Shown: positions 23,437-35,752, counted from the first letter of the stretch. The stretch is DNA of 64,000 nucleotides from Lactuca virosa (GCA_928212115.1 CAKMRJ010005634.1:122838613-122902612), one strand, 5' to 3'. Program-made: numbers and translations. Notes: generated from the letters alone by a model not told the origin.

Positions 23437-25045
23437 TGTAACATCCATAAGGCTCTGAGAAAAAAAGCTTTTCGGCTCGGAAGTTTTGCCCCCGTAGAAC
23501 CCGGTTCCTAGCCAAACCCCCGGTAAGTGAGATATGTTTACCCTACCTTAAGTATAGCTTATGTTTAAGTTTATTATCGTTATTATAAACTTATAAACAA
23601 TAAATATATTATAAAATATAATATATAAAAAGTGTTATTATAATATCTTTTAACTACTCGCGGTACGGGAAATCTGGTTTGAAGGGCCACATAGGGTTGT
23701 TGGAATTCAAAAGTGCTAGCCAAAATGGTCCTGCCCTCCGGTGTTTCATGTCTGGCTCATGTCTGTACATAGTGGTTGAAAAGTATTGTTTAACACTTAT
23801 AAAATAATATCGCTCGTAAATAGTCACTATAAATATTAGACTAAAAATCTAGCGGTAATGAAATTAGGTTTCGCCGAAGGAAAATAGAATTGTTAGAAGC
23901 GAAGCGCTGCCCGAGTTTGGAATCATCATTTTAACAAGTGAATGCATAGTCCCTTTCATGAACATGATTTTAATACAAGTATTAATTAAAGTATTAAATA
24001 TATGTTAAAGAGTTAAATATATGTTAAAGAGTTTATGTGTGAGTGCATAGTCCCTTTCATGAACATAATTTTAATGCAAGTATTGATTAAAGTATTAAAT
24101 ATATGTTTGTGTGTGAAATATTTGATATTGCCTAAAATATGTGTTAAGAGCATATATGATAATATATGATAATTTAGGATATAGAGTAAACCTAAATTAA
24201 TTAAGAGGAATATTGGGTAGTATCTCCTTATGAGCACGAGTGAGATATACACGGAGTGTGGAACTTTAAAACTTGTCATTGATCCGAGAGCATGGATTAG
24301 ACTTAGTCATTTGTCCTTAGTCCGAGAGTATGGAGAGGACATAGTTATTTGTCATTAATCCGAGAGCATGGATTAGACATAGTCAATTGTCCCTAGTCCG
24401 AGAGTATGGAATGAGCATAGTTATTTGTCATTAATCCGGGAACATGGATTAGACATAGTCAATTGTCCCTAGTCCGAGTGTATGGAATGGGCATAGTTAT
24501 TGATCCGGGAGCATGGATTAGACATACCCGATCCGAGAGTATGAATTAGGTAAAGAGGTTAATTTTAGATCTGGGAGTATGGATTAGGTAAAGAGGTTAA
24601 TTTTATATTCGAGAGTATAGATCGTGTCGTTGTAAGGATCGACGGGGTGGGGTAAAAATTGCTTATATGAGGTGAAATTGTATATGTTGTGAGTTATAAA
24701 ACATATATATGTGATATAAAATAGTGGGATTGAAATCCCTATGTACTCACCAGGTTTCCCAACCTGAACCACTCAGTTTATTTGTACCACATGTGTCGAT
24801 ACGAAGCTATAGATCACTAGTGTAAATGAATGTAAGGTCTTTTATGCTTATGTTTCTGTATTGACGATTAAATCCCAAAGTTTTAATATAAACAAAATAC
24901 ATTTCTTCGGAAATGCTTTGATAATATGTTTATCATGTTTTTCTGGGAACAAATTACGCAATATTATTCTTTAAAATGAATACTCTGATTTTCAAATAAG
25001 CATAAATAAAATTTTTAAAATGACTGTGAATTTGGGGATATCACA
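23437..25045 (+). repeat. 5' LTR of element B (lacks U3)
   Basis: Starts TGTAACATCC and joins directly to the 'ggctctgagaaaaa' block that in the 3' LTR lies 950 bp further in (27583). The remainder matches the 3' LTR closely. It contains the ~76-bp tandem repeat (24270-24610). Without U3 it has no TATA box of its own. Confidence 0.8.
24270..24610. repeat. Tandem repeat inside B LTR
   Basis: Units of about 36-76 bp alternate 'atccgagagcatggattagacatag' and 'gtccgagagtatggaatgggcatag'-like halves. The same array occurs at 28400-28750 and, less regularly, 16030-16275, with different copy numbers. Confidence 0.85.
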
Positions 25046-26627
25046 TTTGGTATCAGAGCATTAGTTTAAGCGAACTAGGAATAAGGTTTTATTTCTAGAC
25101 TTAAACTTTGAATGCTAAGGGATGATTGTGAGTTGAGTGTGTCTAATATATTTTAGGAATTACACCTGAATAGACACAAGCACTGACTTATTTAGGGAAG
25201 ATGACTAAATTGCTTTTATGTGCTAAATGATTTATGCTGCCTTATATTCTTTATGATGTTATTGTTTGATCGGATCTATGGTCTATTGCCGACGGATCTG
25301 GAAATTTTATGTTCTCAGGTTTCTAAACGTTTAATTACGATATTAGAACTGACATGTAACTTTTCAGAGTAATAAGGAGGAATACACGTCTAAACCTTCC
25401 TCTATCTATATTCTCGTCTTGATACACCGAACGCCTGCTTTTGTGTATAGAATGTCATGATAAGGACTCGTAGAGGACTGAGCAAATGGAGGAAATAAGA
25501 TGGCTTAAGATAGCGAATGATACCTATCGGAAGATATCATGAGAGCATTATTTTGCCTCTAGAATACGTCTAAATAGGTAATACCTCTGGTACGGGAGAA
25601 GTACACTTTCGATTGGCGGAAAAAAAGAATTTTTGGTATAATCCATGAAGTTATCCCATCGTCTGGCAGTTTCACCACCAACCGAGTTGAAGCAGAATTA
25701 TTGTTGAAGATATGCATGGAACAAGTCCTAGTAGAGTCTAGGGAAATTTTTATGATTCTTTGGACACATTCGCATGTGTTAAATTGTTTTGTGATTTTAG
25801 GAAATAAGAACTTGGAAAAACTGCGAGACAATACTTGGGACGAGTATGAGTAGGTGTGAAAGGTAGTAGAGGCCTATATTACCAGAAGCACAGGACTCAC
25901 ACTTGGATCAGGGAAAGTCACAAGGTTACCAAGAAGCTAGTAATTGATTCTGTTTTGTTCAAGTATGTCGTTACCATCATTTTAGTAATGACTAAAAAGA
26001 TTATTGTTATTCCGACCCTAGTGGTCATATCAAATCAAGTCCGACTAAAATGAGTATGTTATGTGGTTCAGAGAACCAAGATCGATGTAGCATCTGACTT
26101 AAGCCATAAGATTGAAGTGAAAGATAATCGAAGCGATCAATAGAAGTATCGCGATCGTTGTTAAAGTAAGAAGCTTGTAGCTAAAAGTGCTACATGCTAG
26201 AATGTGATTATATCACATTAGAACATGAAGGAAGGAAACTTCCATTATGGAATTTGACTCTAAGAGACATGAGTCTAAGCATTGCATCATACGATGAGAG
26301 GTCATTAGAACATGACCCATCGGTCTATCATGATAATCGAAGTAAAGAAATTCTCTTTAGTTAAGTCTGTTTAGGAAGAAGTAGGAGTCTCCAATAAGTA
26401 TCGATTTTGTAACTCGAATGTTACAATTGAAAGTCCAACATATGATAGAGAGTAGATGCAAGATTGAGCATCGCCAGCAGTCAAGAAGTCCAAGAGTTAA
26501 ATACTCATTCAAGGGAACATATGAGTTACGATTATTATCTAGGATGAAAAGATAACGTATGGAGTCATTATACAAGCCCCGTTTTGTTGACGATTCCGGA
26601 ACGTAATCATCCTAAGGGGGAGATAAT
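25046..26627 (+). pseudogene. Interior of element B, coding capacity lost
   Basis: Begins with primer site TGGTATCAGAGC (25048-25059) and ends with polypurine tract AAGGGGGAGATAAT just before 26628. In between I find no gag, protease, RT, RNase H or integrase motif in any frame. At 1.58 kb it is far shorter than an autonomous interior. It is either a deletion derivative or a non-autonomous family. Confidence 0.65.
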
Positions 26628-27446
26628 TGTAACGCCCACAAATTCGGGCTAGTCAATTTAGAGACAATAAACATCAAAAATGATTTTTTGATGTAATATT
26701 ATTTAGAATGAATAATCTTAACCAAGTTATAGTATATGTCACAAGGGTTCCGTACATATAAAGAACGCCAAAATCCGAGTTATAACGAAGAAGTTATGGC
26801 TCGTCGAAGTTTTATGGCTAAATCGACACGGCACCGCGTAACGTAAAAATTAAATTTTTGATAAATTACTTTTTAGACTTAGGAATCTAAACAAAAGTCG
26901 TAGTATACATTAAACCGAGAGCGTGCATAAAAAGAACGTCTAAATCTGACTTCGTATGAGCAAGTTATGATTTTTCTAAGATTTAGCATAACAGTATGCA
27001 ACCCGAAATTCGAATTTCAGATCGATCGATTTTTAGCTGATACAACCTAAATAAGAATTGAAGATCTCATTAATAGGAGCTCAACGATAAAAATACAGTC
27101 GAAAACGGAGTCCGTATGTAGAAGTTATGAATTTTACACGGTCGGTAAACAGTGTAATCTTCTCATACTGTTAAATTTAAAATAGGTCGAGAATTAGCTG
27201 ATGGAGTCAAAAAGAGAGTTGTATACCTTGTCAATACCTATGTGTGGATATAAAGAACGTCGAAAACATAGCTCGTATGCGAAAGTTACGGAATTTAGAA
27301 GTCGGGATGGGGTGATGCGAAGTGGGTGACGTGGCGCGATCTGAGCCATTGCTTCCTCCCCACGCCTTGCCACCAGATGGTGACAGCTGACACCCAACTC
27401 GATGAGTTGGAGGCTCAGAACTCGCCGAGTTGAGCCATTTTTCATC

Positions 27447-27455
27447 CTATAAATA
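27447..27455 (+). promoter_or_regulatory. TATA box of B LTR
   Basis: CTATAAATA followed about 30 bp later by a CT-rich start region (from about 27480), typical of plant core promoters. It lies 16-52 bp downstream of two dyad motifs. Confidence 0.7.
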
Positions 27456-28399
27456 CCATGCGAGGCTCACTCATTTTTCTCACACCTCAACCCTTCTCTA
27501 TCTCTCTCTAACTTCTCTCTAAACCTCCCCCAACCTCTAGTAACTTCTAAGTGCTAGAGGAAATCCCCCAGAGCACCAGACGGCTCCGAGAAAAAGAGCT
27601 TTTCGGCTCGGAAGTTTTCCCCCGCAGAACCCGGTTCCTAGCCAAACCCCCGGTAAGTGAGATATGCTTACCCTACTTTAAGTATAGCTTATGTTTAAGT
27701 TTATTATCGTTATTATAAACTTATAAACAAGAAATATATTATAAAATATAATATAAAAAGTGTTATTATAATATATTTTAACTACTCATGATACGGGGAA
27801 TCTGGTTTGAAGGGCCGCATAGGGTTGTTGGATTTAAGAAGTGCTATAATGCCAAAATGGTCCTGCCCCCCGGTGTTTCATGTCTGGCCCATGTCCGTAC
27901 GTAGTGGTTGAAAAGTATTGTTTAACACTTATAAAACAATATCGCTCGTAAATAGTTGCTATAAATATTAGACTAAAATCTAGCGGTAATGAAATTAGGT
28001 TTTGCCAAAGGAAAATTGTTAGAAGCGAAGCGCTGCCCGAGTTTGGAATCATCACTTTAACAAGTGAATGCATAGTCCTTTTCATGAACATGATTTTAAT
28101 ACAAGTATTAATTAAAGTATTAAATATATGTTAAAGAGTTAAATATATGTTAAAGAGTTTATGTGTGAGTGCATAGTCCCTTTCATGAACATAATTTTAA
28201 TACAAGTATTGATTAAAGTATTAAATATATGTTTGTGTGTGAAATATTTGATATTGCCTGAAATACGTGTTAAGAGTATACCTGATAATATATTATGATT
28301 TAGGATACAGATTAAACCTAAATTAATTAAGAGGAATATTGGGTAGTATCTCCTTATGAGCACGAGTAAGATATACACGGAGTGTAGAACTTTTAAACT

Positions 28400-28750
28400 T
28401 GTCATTGATCCGAGAGCATGGATTAGACTTAGTCATTTGTCCTTAGTCCGAGAGTATGGAGAGGACATAGTTATTTGTCATTAATCTGGGAGCATGGATT
28501 AGACATAGTCAATTGTCCCTAGTCCGAGAGTATGGAATGGGCATAGTTATTTGTCATTAATCCGGGAACATGGAATAGACATAGTCAATTGTCCCTAGTC
28601 CGAGTGTATGGAATGGGCATAGTTATTAATCCGGGAGCATGGATTAGACATACCCGATCCGGGAGTATGGATTAGGTAAAGAGGTTAATTTTAGATCTGG
28701 GAGTATGGATTAGGTAAAGAGGTTAATTTTAGATCCGAGAGTATAGATCG
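28400..28750. repeat. Tandem repeat inside B 3' LTR
   Basis: Same 36/76-bp unit as at 24270-24610. Confidence 0.85.
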
Positions 28751-29198
28751 TGTCGTTGTAAGGATCGACGGGGTGGGGTAAAAATTGCTTATATGAGGTG
28801 AAATTGTATATGTTATGAGTTCTAAAACATATATATGTGATATAAGATTGTCGGATTGAAATCCCTATGTACTCACCAGGTTTCCCAACCTGACCCACTC
28901 AGTTTATTTGTATCACAGGTATCGATACAAAGCTACATTACACTGATAGATTAAAGGAGATGTAGATCACTAGTGTAAATGAATGTAAGGTCTGTTTATG
29001 CTTATGTTTCTGTATTGACGATGACATCCCAAAGTTTTAATATAAACAAAATACATTTCTTCGGAAATACTTTGATAATATGTTTATCATGTTTTTCTGG
29101 GAGCAACTTCCGCAATATTATTCTTTAAAATGAATACTCTGATTTTCAATAAGCATAAATAAAATTTTTAAAATAACCGTGAATTTGGGGATATCACA

Positions 29199-30580
29199 TC
29201 GGCCTTGGTGCCTTCGACCCGAAAGTACAGTGAGGAAAACTCACCTCGATCCGCTGATAATCAAATAACTGCTCGGACCGCCGAACCGGATAACCTCGCT
29301 CCATCTAACAATAAATACAATCTTAATCAATAATTAACCCGATAACCCAAAATACCCTTAGGTCAAACTTGGTCAACCCTGGTCAAAGTCAAAGTCAACG
29401 GTCATGGTCCAAAAGTTAATATTTGTTCCCAGCGTACTCTGATGTTGACCAATAGCGGGGCGCTGACCGTGTACGTCCAACGTACTACCAGGTACGCCCA
29501 ACGTACTCAACCCAGTCCCTAAACCCCATTAAGAGCTTATTCCATTAAGTTCTTACATCCAAAACTCAGATCCAAGCCCAAAATGATGTCCTAAGTCATA
29601 AAGTTTACAACTTTATGACTTTGCATGGCTATAAAGTGCTTAATGTCCAAAACTCTAAGGTCTTAACCCAATAATACATCACAACTCTTGCATGGAAGGG
29701 ATAGAAGGGCCAAGATCACATTTTATAGTTCATAATAGCTTTATAATGGATAAAGTTTCGAACTTTATCCATTAGAATGGTCCCAACAAATAAGATCTAA
29801 TCTTTAAGTCTCAAAGGGGATAAAGTTGGAGAGTCTCAAAGGGGATAATGTTTCCAACTTTATCCATTAGAATGGTCCCAACAAATAAGATCTAATCTTT
29901 AAGTCTCAAAGGGACCCAAAAGTTCATCTTTTTCAACTTAATCCATTAAGTACAAGTCTCCAACTTTCAGATCTGAATCAAAATGATGTTTAGATGGATA
30001 AAGTTTCCAACTTTATCCATAACAAGGTCACAAACTTTCAAGATCTAAACTTTATGCACTAAAATTACCAAAAGCTCATAACATCCTAAACTTGTTAGAT
30101 CTAACAAATGCATCATCAAGATTCAAACTTTATACCTCTAGAAGATAGATCTAGGTGAACAAAGTCCAGATCTACAAGCTCCAAAGCAACCAATACTTCT
30201 CCAAGAAGTTCCTTCTTATCCAAGGTGCAGCATGCATACCCCAAAAATCTCAAAAACACCTTCTTTTAGCACACAAGGCTCAACTAGGGTTAGGGTTTCA
30301 TGGAAGGGGTGTTGGAGGGGTGGAGGTTGAGAATGGAGTGGGTTTGGGGGAGTTAAGAAGCTTAAATAAGGCTCAAACCACGAAAATAGGGTTTTAGCAC
30401 TGATTGCGTATGCCCAACATACTCAGGGTGCCTCAGTACGCCCAACGTACCCCCTTTGTGCACCCAACGTACTAAACACAACCCAAAACCGACCAAACTT
30501 CAAATGGGCATAACTTCTTCGTTCTAACTCCGATTTTGACGTTCTTTATATCCACGCAAAGGTAACGAGAAGCTCTACAC
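29199..30580 (-). repeat. Ty3/gypsy LTR fragment related to element E, left of element C
   Basis: Matches 58450-59560 of the E LTR in order: the 'ccttggtgcctt...cgacccg' block, the 'acttggtcaa' repeats, the 'ccccattaagagctta' block and two clusters of GTACGC-type dyads (29440-29510 and 30405-30475). It is cut on the left by element B and on the right by element C (target TACAC, 30576-30580). Repeated 'ataaagtttccaactttatcc' stretches (29750-30020) show internal duplication. Confidence 0.7.
30576..30580. repeat. Target-site duplication of element C, left copy (TACAC)
   Basis: TACAC precedes 30581 and is repeated at 46707-46711 after the right LTR. Confidence 0.9.
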
Positions 30581-31391
30581 TGTAGGTGTCTAAGCCCAAA
30601 ACTATATTGGTATGTACTTGATTTGATATGTAACATGGTCCTTTTGGGTTGCCTTCATTCATGCAACTTGACAGGATGACTGGCGGAGAGAGAGTAGGAT
30701 TTATTATTTGAAATAATAAATTGGTACTCAAAATGATTTTATTAATATATTACAAGATTAATATATTATTTCGAAATCATATTATTAATTGGTGATTAAT
30801 CAGAAATTAATTTTCGGATTAAAGGAACTGATTAATAATGGAGGGGCTGTTTCGCAAATCATTGATAGTTGCAGAACTGGGCTATTAGACTCCTTAATTA
30901 GGAGTGGACGAAATCATATAGGGAGGCCCTATAGATTTCGTCCAAGGCCTCATAAGGAGGAGTCCATGGGCTGCTTAAGCCTTAAGCAGGAATTAGGGTT
31001 TCCTCCAGAAACCCTAGCAGCCCACAGCTATGTAAGGAACCCCTTTACATGGAATTTTTGGCTCAGGCACTCTAGATTGAAACCCTGGCCAAAAATCCTT
31101 GTCTCTCCTTCTTCATCCTTTGCATTGAGTGTTTGTGACTCCATTAGAGGTGCAACACTTGGGGCACTAAGCTTTCAAGAGTCAAGGACTTTAAGGATTG
31201 TCTTGTTATTACAATATAACAAGTGACGTATCTTCTAATCCTATTTCATATGTGAATTTCGAAATTGTATGCTAGTATATAGGATTATTTCTTTGGTATT
31301 CAATTTGTATGTTCAATAGAGAAAAACTTAGATCCAAAGCAATTAGGGTTGCATGATCACATAGGAATGTAGATATGCTCAAAACCCATCA
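30581..31391 (+). repeat. 5' LTR of element C
   Basis: Near-identical to 45893-46706 and followed by PBS TGGTATCAGAGCC at 31393. A 145-codon frame inside it also appears in the other LTR simply because the LTRs are copies. It is not evidence of a gene. Confidence 0.9.
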
Positions 31392-31392
31392 A

Positions 31393-31405
31393 TGGTATCA
31401 GAGCC
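31393..31405 (+). other. Primer-binding site of element C
   Basis: TGGTATCAGAGCC, complement to plant initiator tRNA-Met, one base after the LTR. Confidence 0.9.
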
Positions 31406-31612
31406 TAGGATGTTTTTCAATGGAATTGATGCAATAGTGAATTGTCCAAAGAACAAGAAAGCCGAAACTTGCTGTCTGGAACATAAACTCAACGAGTTCA
31501 TGATGAACTCGACGAGTTGACTCGTCTGGTGCCAGATTTTTCGATTTTCAGATCAAATTTTGGATAGGATAATTACCATAACCCATTTTTATTGCCTAAA
31601 ATCGATTTTTCT

Positions 31613-32095
31613 CACTACAAGAAAAACGCGATTTTGTTGCGGAAGGAATCCGTTGCGAAAAGCTGAAATTCCATTGCAAAAACGAATAGCGACGAAATTT
31701 GCAACGACCGATTTCCGTCCCTAAAAACTCCGTAGCGAGGGTTTGCAACGGAAACGATAATTCCGTCACAAATGTGACAACGTAATGAAACCCATGGTAG
31801 GTGGTATTCCATCGTGTATTCCGTAGTAGGATTCCATCATACAATCTGTGGTCGTTATTCCATCACAAATTCTGTGGTGGTGCTTCCCTAGCAAATTCTG
31901 TGGTGGTGATTCCCTAGCAAATTCTGTGGTGATGAATCCCTAGTAAATTGCGTGGTGGTCATTCCCTAGTAAATTCCGTGGTGGTGATTCCGTAGCAAAT
32001 TCCGTCGTGCTGAATCCCTAGCAAATTCCGTTTGATGACTTCCTAGCAAATTCTGTGGTCATGAATCCCTAGCAATTTTCGTGGTGTATATTATA
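31613..32095. repeat. Left subterminal repeats of CACTA
   Basis: More than ten copies of a 'ATTCCGTGGTGGTGATTCC' / 'CCTAGCAAATTC' motif in direct and mixed order. In En/Spm elements such repeats bind the TNPA-type protein. Confidence 0.8.
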
Positions 32096-32302
32096 TACCA
32101 GATTCCATATGGACCGATGGATAGTTGATTTATAAATTATATCCAAATTATTTTGTAGTAATATATGAAAAACAAAAATAACAAAAAAATCAATAGATTA
32201 TATCATAAAATAAAATAATAATTATTTATTACATGGAAAAAGGAAAGTTGCTAATCTAAAATAAATACTCTACAATAAACATATATCAACACTTTATGAC
32301 CT

Positions 32303-34248
32303 ACTAGTATTGTTGTTTTGTAAAGACATTAATAAGATCCATTGCCGTTTGAAGTTGTTTTTCAAGATGCCCGACCATTGCTTTGTTTTCTTCTTGTTGG
32401 GCGTTCATCATTTCTTTAAGCTCTTCGTTTTGCTGTTTTTGTTTAGCAACAAGCTCCTCATTTCTTCGATTTCATCATTTTTTTCCGGAATGTAAGATAC
32501 ATCCGTTTTACCGTTCCTATTGGGAACCGCCTTTGCAAAAGAGTCTAATCCATAAAGTCTTCATTTTTTTTTGTCATGACCACCAACAACATCATAAAAT
32601 AGCTTGTCCTCCTCAAATTCAACACCTTCAGCTTCCAACTCTTCCCGTTTTTTGTATAGGCCGCATACAACATAAAAATAATATAAGTTAAAAGATATAA
32701 AATATATGAATGATATTATGAACTAGCTACAATATAAAAGTTTAACAATGAAATGAATATTACATGGATTTTTCTATCTTTTTCATTTGTGAAAGTGACT
32801 CCATCGTGATTCTTCGTGTGTGTATACAAGAACAATTCACTATGGGGTGGATCACATCCTAATTTCCTCTTCTGCATAAATACCATATAAAATGTCAAAT
32901 ATACAGATAAACATATATAAACATTGATACAATGTACCATTAAAAAAATTACCAAATCAGAAGCTATCTTCAAATGACTTGCAGATCCAACGTGATGTGT
33001 AGGTTTTGCTACTCCATCAGCCACACCGTTACGCCAATTTTTCTTGTTCTGCTCAGATTTTAGCTTGTATTCATCTGTATTCCATTTTAATTGCCAGGAG
33101 TTCCAGACTTCCTGTGGAATATGAGCTGGTTTAAAGCCATGTTTGTTTCTTTTTGGGCTCCGCATGTTGAAAAGATATTGACCATAACTTTGTGCCGCTT
33201 TCCTTGCCCAAGCTTGCCTCAGCAGCGAGTTATTGTTTCATCCCAACAACATTTTTCTACACATTAACAACATAAACATAAGTTTAAGTGTAAATGTTTA
33301 CCAAACAACAATTTATCACATATAGTTAATTACCTGAAACTCCTCCCAATATAATTCGCGCATTTCTTTGCTTACTTTTCCCCAAGCGTACCCTTGTAGA
33401 TCTACTCTTTGTAAAAAGGACCGACTAATAAAGTGTGCACAAGGGCCTGGTGGCATTAGCCTGCAAGTAATCATGTGATGTGTTAAGTTATGAATTGATA
33501 AGTACTTGTAAACCAAAAGGTTATACATAGAAAAAGTTGTAATTAAGATTTGATTGGTAACTCACGTTTTTTTCCAAACATGAACAGTTAAACGTCCATC
33601 TGGTCTACAATCTTCAGAGGAATTGTTTTCACCTTCTACACTTTCCACTACAGATCCATTCATGGTTGGTTGTGTTGGTGATGGGGTAGATTCTTGGATA
33701 AGTGTTGTTGATGGGGTATATTCTAGGGTAGGTGTTGGGATAGATGTATATGTTGTGGATGTGGTAGTTCCTTTACTTAAGGAGGGTGTGGTAGTTACTG
33801 TAGTTGTGGAGGATGCTAGTGTAGATGTAGGTTTTGAGGTTGTGGTAGTAGATATAGGTGTTGATGATGTGGTAGTGGGTGTCGGTGTTGAGGATGGTTT
33901 AGATGATGTAGGTGCTGAAGTTTTGGTTATTGATGTAAGTGTTGAGGATTGTATTGTTCCAGTTTCTGAAGTTTTAGATGTATTTTCTAAGGACGGTGTG
34001 GATGTTGTAAGTGATGTCGAGGAAGTGGTAGTCATGGTTGATGTTAATGATTTAGGTTTAGGGGTTTTGTTGGTAGATGTTATAGGTGCTTTGGATGTAG
34101 TTGTTGGTATTGGGAAGTCGATTTCTTCATCTTGTAATTGTCTGTTGATGAATTTTGCAGCTGAAATCCTGTTGCGTTTCATAACCTGTGGTGCAATGAA
34201 TTTAGTTGGATTCACACCGGATGCTCCTTTTGCTTTCGAGTTCGACAT
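32303..34248 (-). pseudogene. CACTA-associated protein (plant transposase Ptta/En/Spm type, TNPA-like), frameshifted
   Basis: Likely ATG at 34248. Exon 1 (34248-33566) has a basic N-terminus, then a long Thr/Ser/Pro low-complexity tract, ending RPDGRLTVHVWKK. Exon 2 (33460-33334) encodes LMPPGPCAHFI to ELYWEEFQ. Exon 3 (~33256-32953) has KPTHHVGSASHLKIASDL. Exon 4 (32871-32764) has RKLGCDPPHSELFLYTHTKN. The C-terminal part (~32655-32303) contains VGGHDKKK and a charged, coiled-coil-like tail. This order matches the Transposase_24 (Ptta/En/Spm) family, whose members bind the subterminal repeats rather than cut DNA. Donors are GTGAGT, GTAATT, GTAATT and GTAATA. Exon 3 has frame changes near 33250 and 33220, the last exon lacks a clear acceptor, and an A-run near 32570 shifts the frame. 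The gene is therefore probably dead. Confidence 0.75.
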
Positions 34249-34261
34249 CTTTCTTGCTTAA

Positions 34262-34929
34262 AAATTAACAAAAAACTGTAGTCAATACCAATGTATTAAA
34301 GATGATAAACTACTGATGAGAAGAGAGAAACAAACAATAAAAATAAATTATATATGAAGGCATTACTACGCATGCAAACTATTGAATACAATCAAAACCA
34401 AATTACTTGTAATTTAAGATGATAATATACATGAAGATGATCAGAGAACAAGAAACGATCATCACGATAACAGTAAATTAAATAAAAATAAATTTTAGAT
34501 GAGTGACAACCTATATCGCCAAAGTCAGCGCACAAACGTATAATGAACAAAGATTTCGATCAATTAGCCGCCGGAGATGATGATTACAGAAAATGTAAAC
34601 CCTATTTCTAATCAGTAAACTTACCCTAATATGCAACCTAAACGTGTGTAGGTTGGAGGGAAAGGAATTGCAAAATATTTTGAAGCTCCGCTAATGAAAA
34701 ATTCGAACTGTGCTAATTACCGCTAAATATTTAGTAATTCAAATTTATTAAAGTAGTTCCAGATTGATAGATATGGTATATACATCTAGCTAACGTCAAG
34801 AAAGAACATAGACTAACGAGGTGTTCATAGTATAATTTTAATTTAAAATTATAAACGAGGATTAAACATTAATAAACTATACATCTTTATGTTTTTATGT
34901 TTAAACCAAAATTTATATATAAAAGACGT
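34262..34929. other. Upstream region of the TNPA-like gene, no other feature
   Basis: AT-rich stretch between the divergent TNPA-like gene and the minisatellite. It presumably contains that gene's minus-strand promoter. No clear TATA box or ORF is recognised. Confidence 0.4.
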
Positions 34930-35752
34930 ACGGGTCATGTCAATATATATGGTAGTTGCTTATGAGGTCATGGTATCACCCATGGATGACATATGGGTCA
35001 TTAGTCAACATGGTAGTTGCTTTGGTGTCCATGGATGACATACGGGTCATTGGTCAACATGGTAGCTGCTTATGGTGTGATGGTATCACCCATGGATGAT
35101 ATATGAGTCATTGGTCAACATGGTAGTTGCTTATGGTGTCCATGGATGCCATATGGGTCATTGGTCAACATGGTAGTTGCTTATGGTGTCCATGGATGAC
35201 ATACGGTTCATTGGTCAACATGGTAGTTGCTTATGGTGTCCATGGGTGACATATGGGTCATTGGTGAGCATGGTAGTTGCTTATGGTGTCCATGGATGAC
35301 ATACGGGTCATTGGTCAACATGGTAGTTGGTTATGGTGTCCATGGATGACATATGGGTCATTGGTCAACATGGTAGTTGCTTATGGTGTCCATGGATGAC
35401 ATACGGGTCATTGGTCAACATGGTAGTTGCTTATGGTGTGATGATATCACCCATGGATGCCATATGGGTCATTGGTCAACATGGTAGTTGCTTATGGTGT
35501 CCATGGATGACATATGGGTCATTGGTCAACATGGTAGTTGCTTATGGTGTCCATGGATGACATACGGGTCATTGGTCAACATGGTAGTTGCTTATGGTGT
35601 GATGGTATCACCCATGGATGACATATGAGTCATTGGTCAACATGGTAGTTGCTTATGGTGTCCATGGATGACATATGGGTCATTGGTTAACATGGTAGTT
35701 GCTTATGGTGACCATGGATGACATTTGGGTAAATTGGTCAACATATATCATT
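34930..35752. repeat. 50/61-bp minisatellite in CACTA
   Basis: About sixteen units of 'tggtcaacatggtagttgct...ccatggatgacatatgggtcat'. Most are exactly 50 bp. Some are 61 bp, carrying an insert with the dyad GTGAT-GGT-ATCAC. The array ends about 290 bp before the first F-box start codon. A 77-codon frame through it only reflects the repeat. Confidence 0.92.

Larger units (their letters stand above)
23437..29198 (+). mobile_element. Element B: gutted LTR retrotransposon with unequal LTRs
   Basis: The left LTR (23437-25045) is followed by primer site TGGTATCAGAGC. A polypurine tract precedes the right LTR (26628-29198). Orientation is plus. The interior is only 1.58 kb, with no recognisable gag or pol and no ORF above about 90 codons, so coding capacity is gone. 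The left LTR is 1609 bp against 2571 bp for the right: it lacks the U3 part found at 26638-27585, including the TATA box. Flanks TCAGG (left) and TCGGC (right) do not form a clean duplication, so the left end may have been rearranged. The superfamily is not shown directly; gypsy-like is inferred from the TGTAAC...CACA ends. Confidence 0.75.
26628..29198 (+). repeat. 3' LTR of element B (2571 bp, complete)
   Basis: Starts TGTAACGCCC and ends ATATCACA. U3 holds dyads CAACTC-GAT-GAGTTG (27395-27409) and AACTCG-C-CGAGTT (27419-27431), then the TATA box CTATAAATA (27447-27455). A pyrimidine-rich leader and a donor-like CCGGTAAGTGAG at 27651-27662 follow. The tandem array is at 28400-28750. Confidence 0.85.

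Noticed and set aside
27194..27445. 83-codon minus-strand frame in the B 3' LTR
   Set aside because: It lies antisense in U3 and across the dyads. The 5' LTR lacks the region and no motif is seen.
30789..31226. 145-codon frame, repeated almost identically at 46115-46540
   Set aside because: Both lie inside the two LTRs of element C. Their similarity follows from LTR copying. No domain is recognised and the start differs between copies.
33623..34261. 212-codon plus-strand frame rich in Val and Asp
   Set aside because: It is the antisense shadow of the Thr/Ser-rich exon 1 of the CACTA transposase-associated gene.
35327..35560. 77-codon frame with repeated MVMVSMDDIW-like units
   Set aside because: It is the minisatellite read in one frame. 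The repeat unit changes frame where 61-bp units occur.
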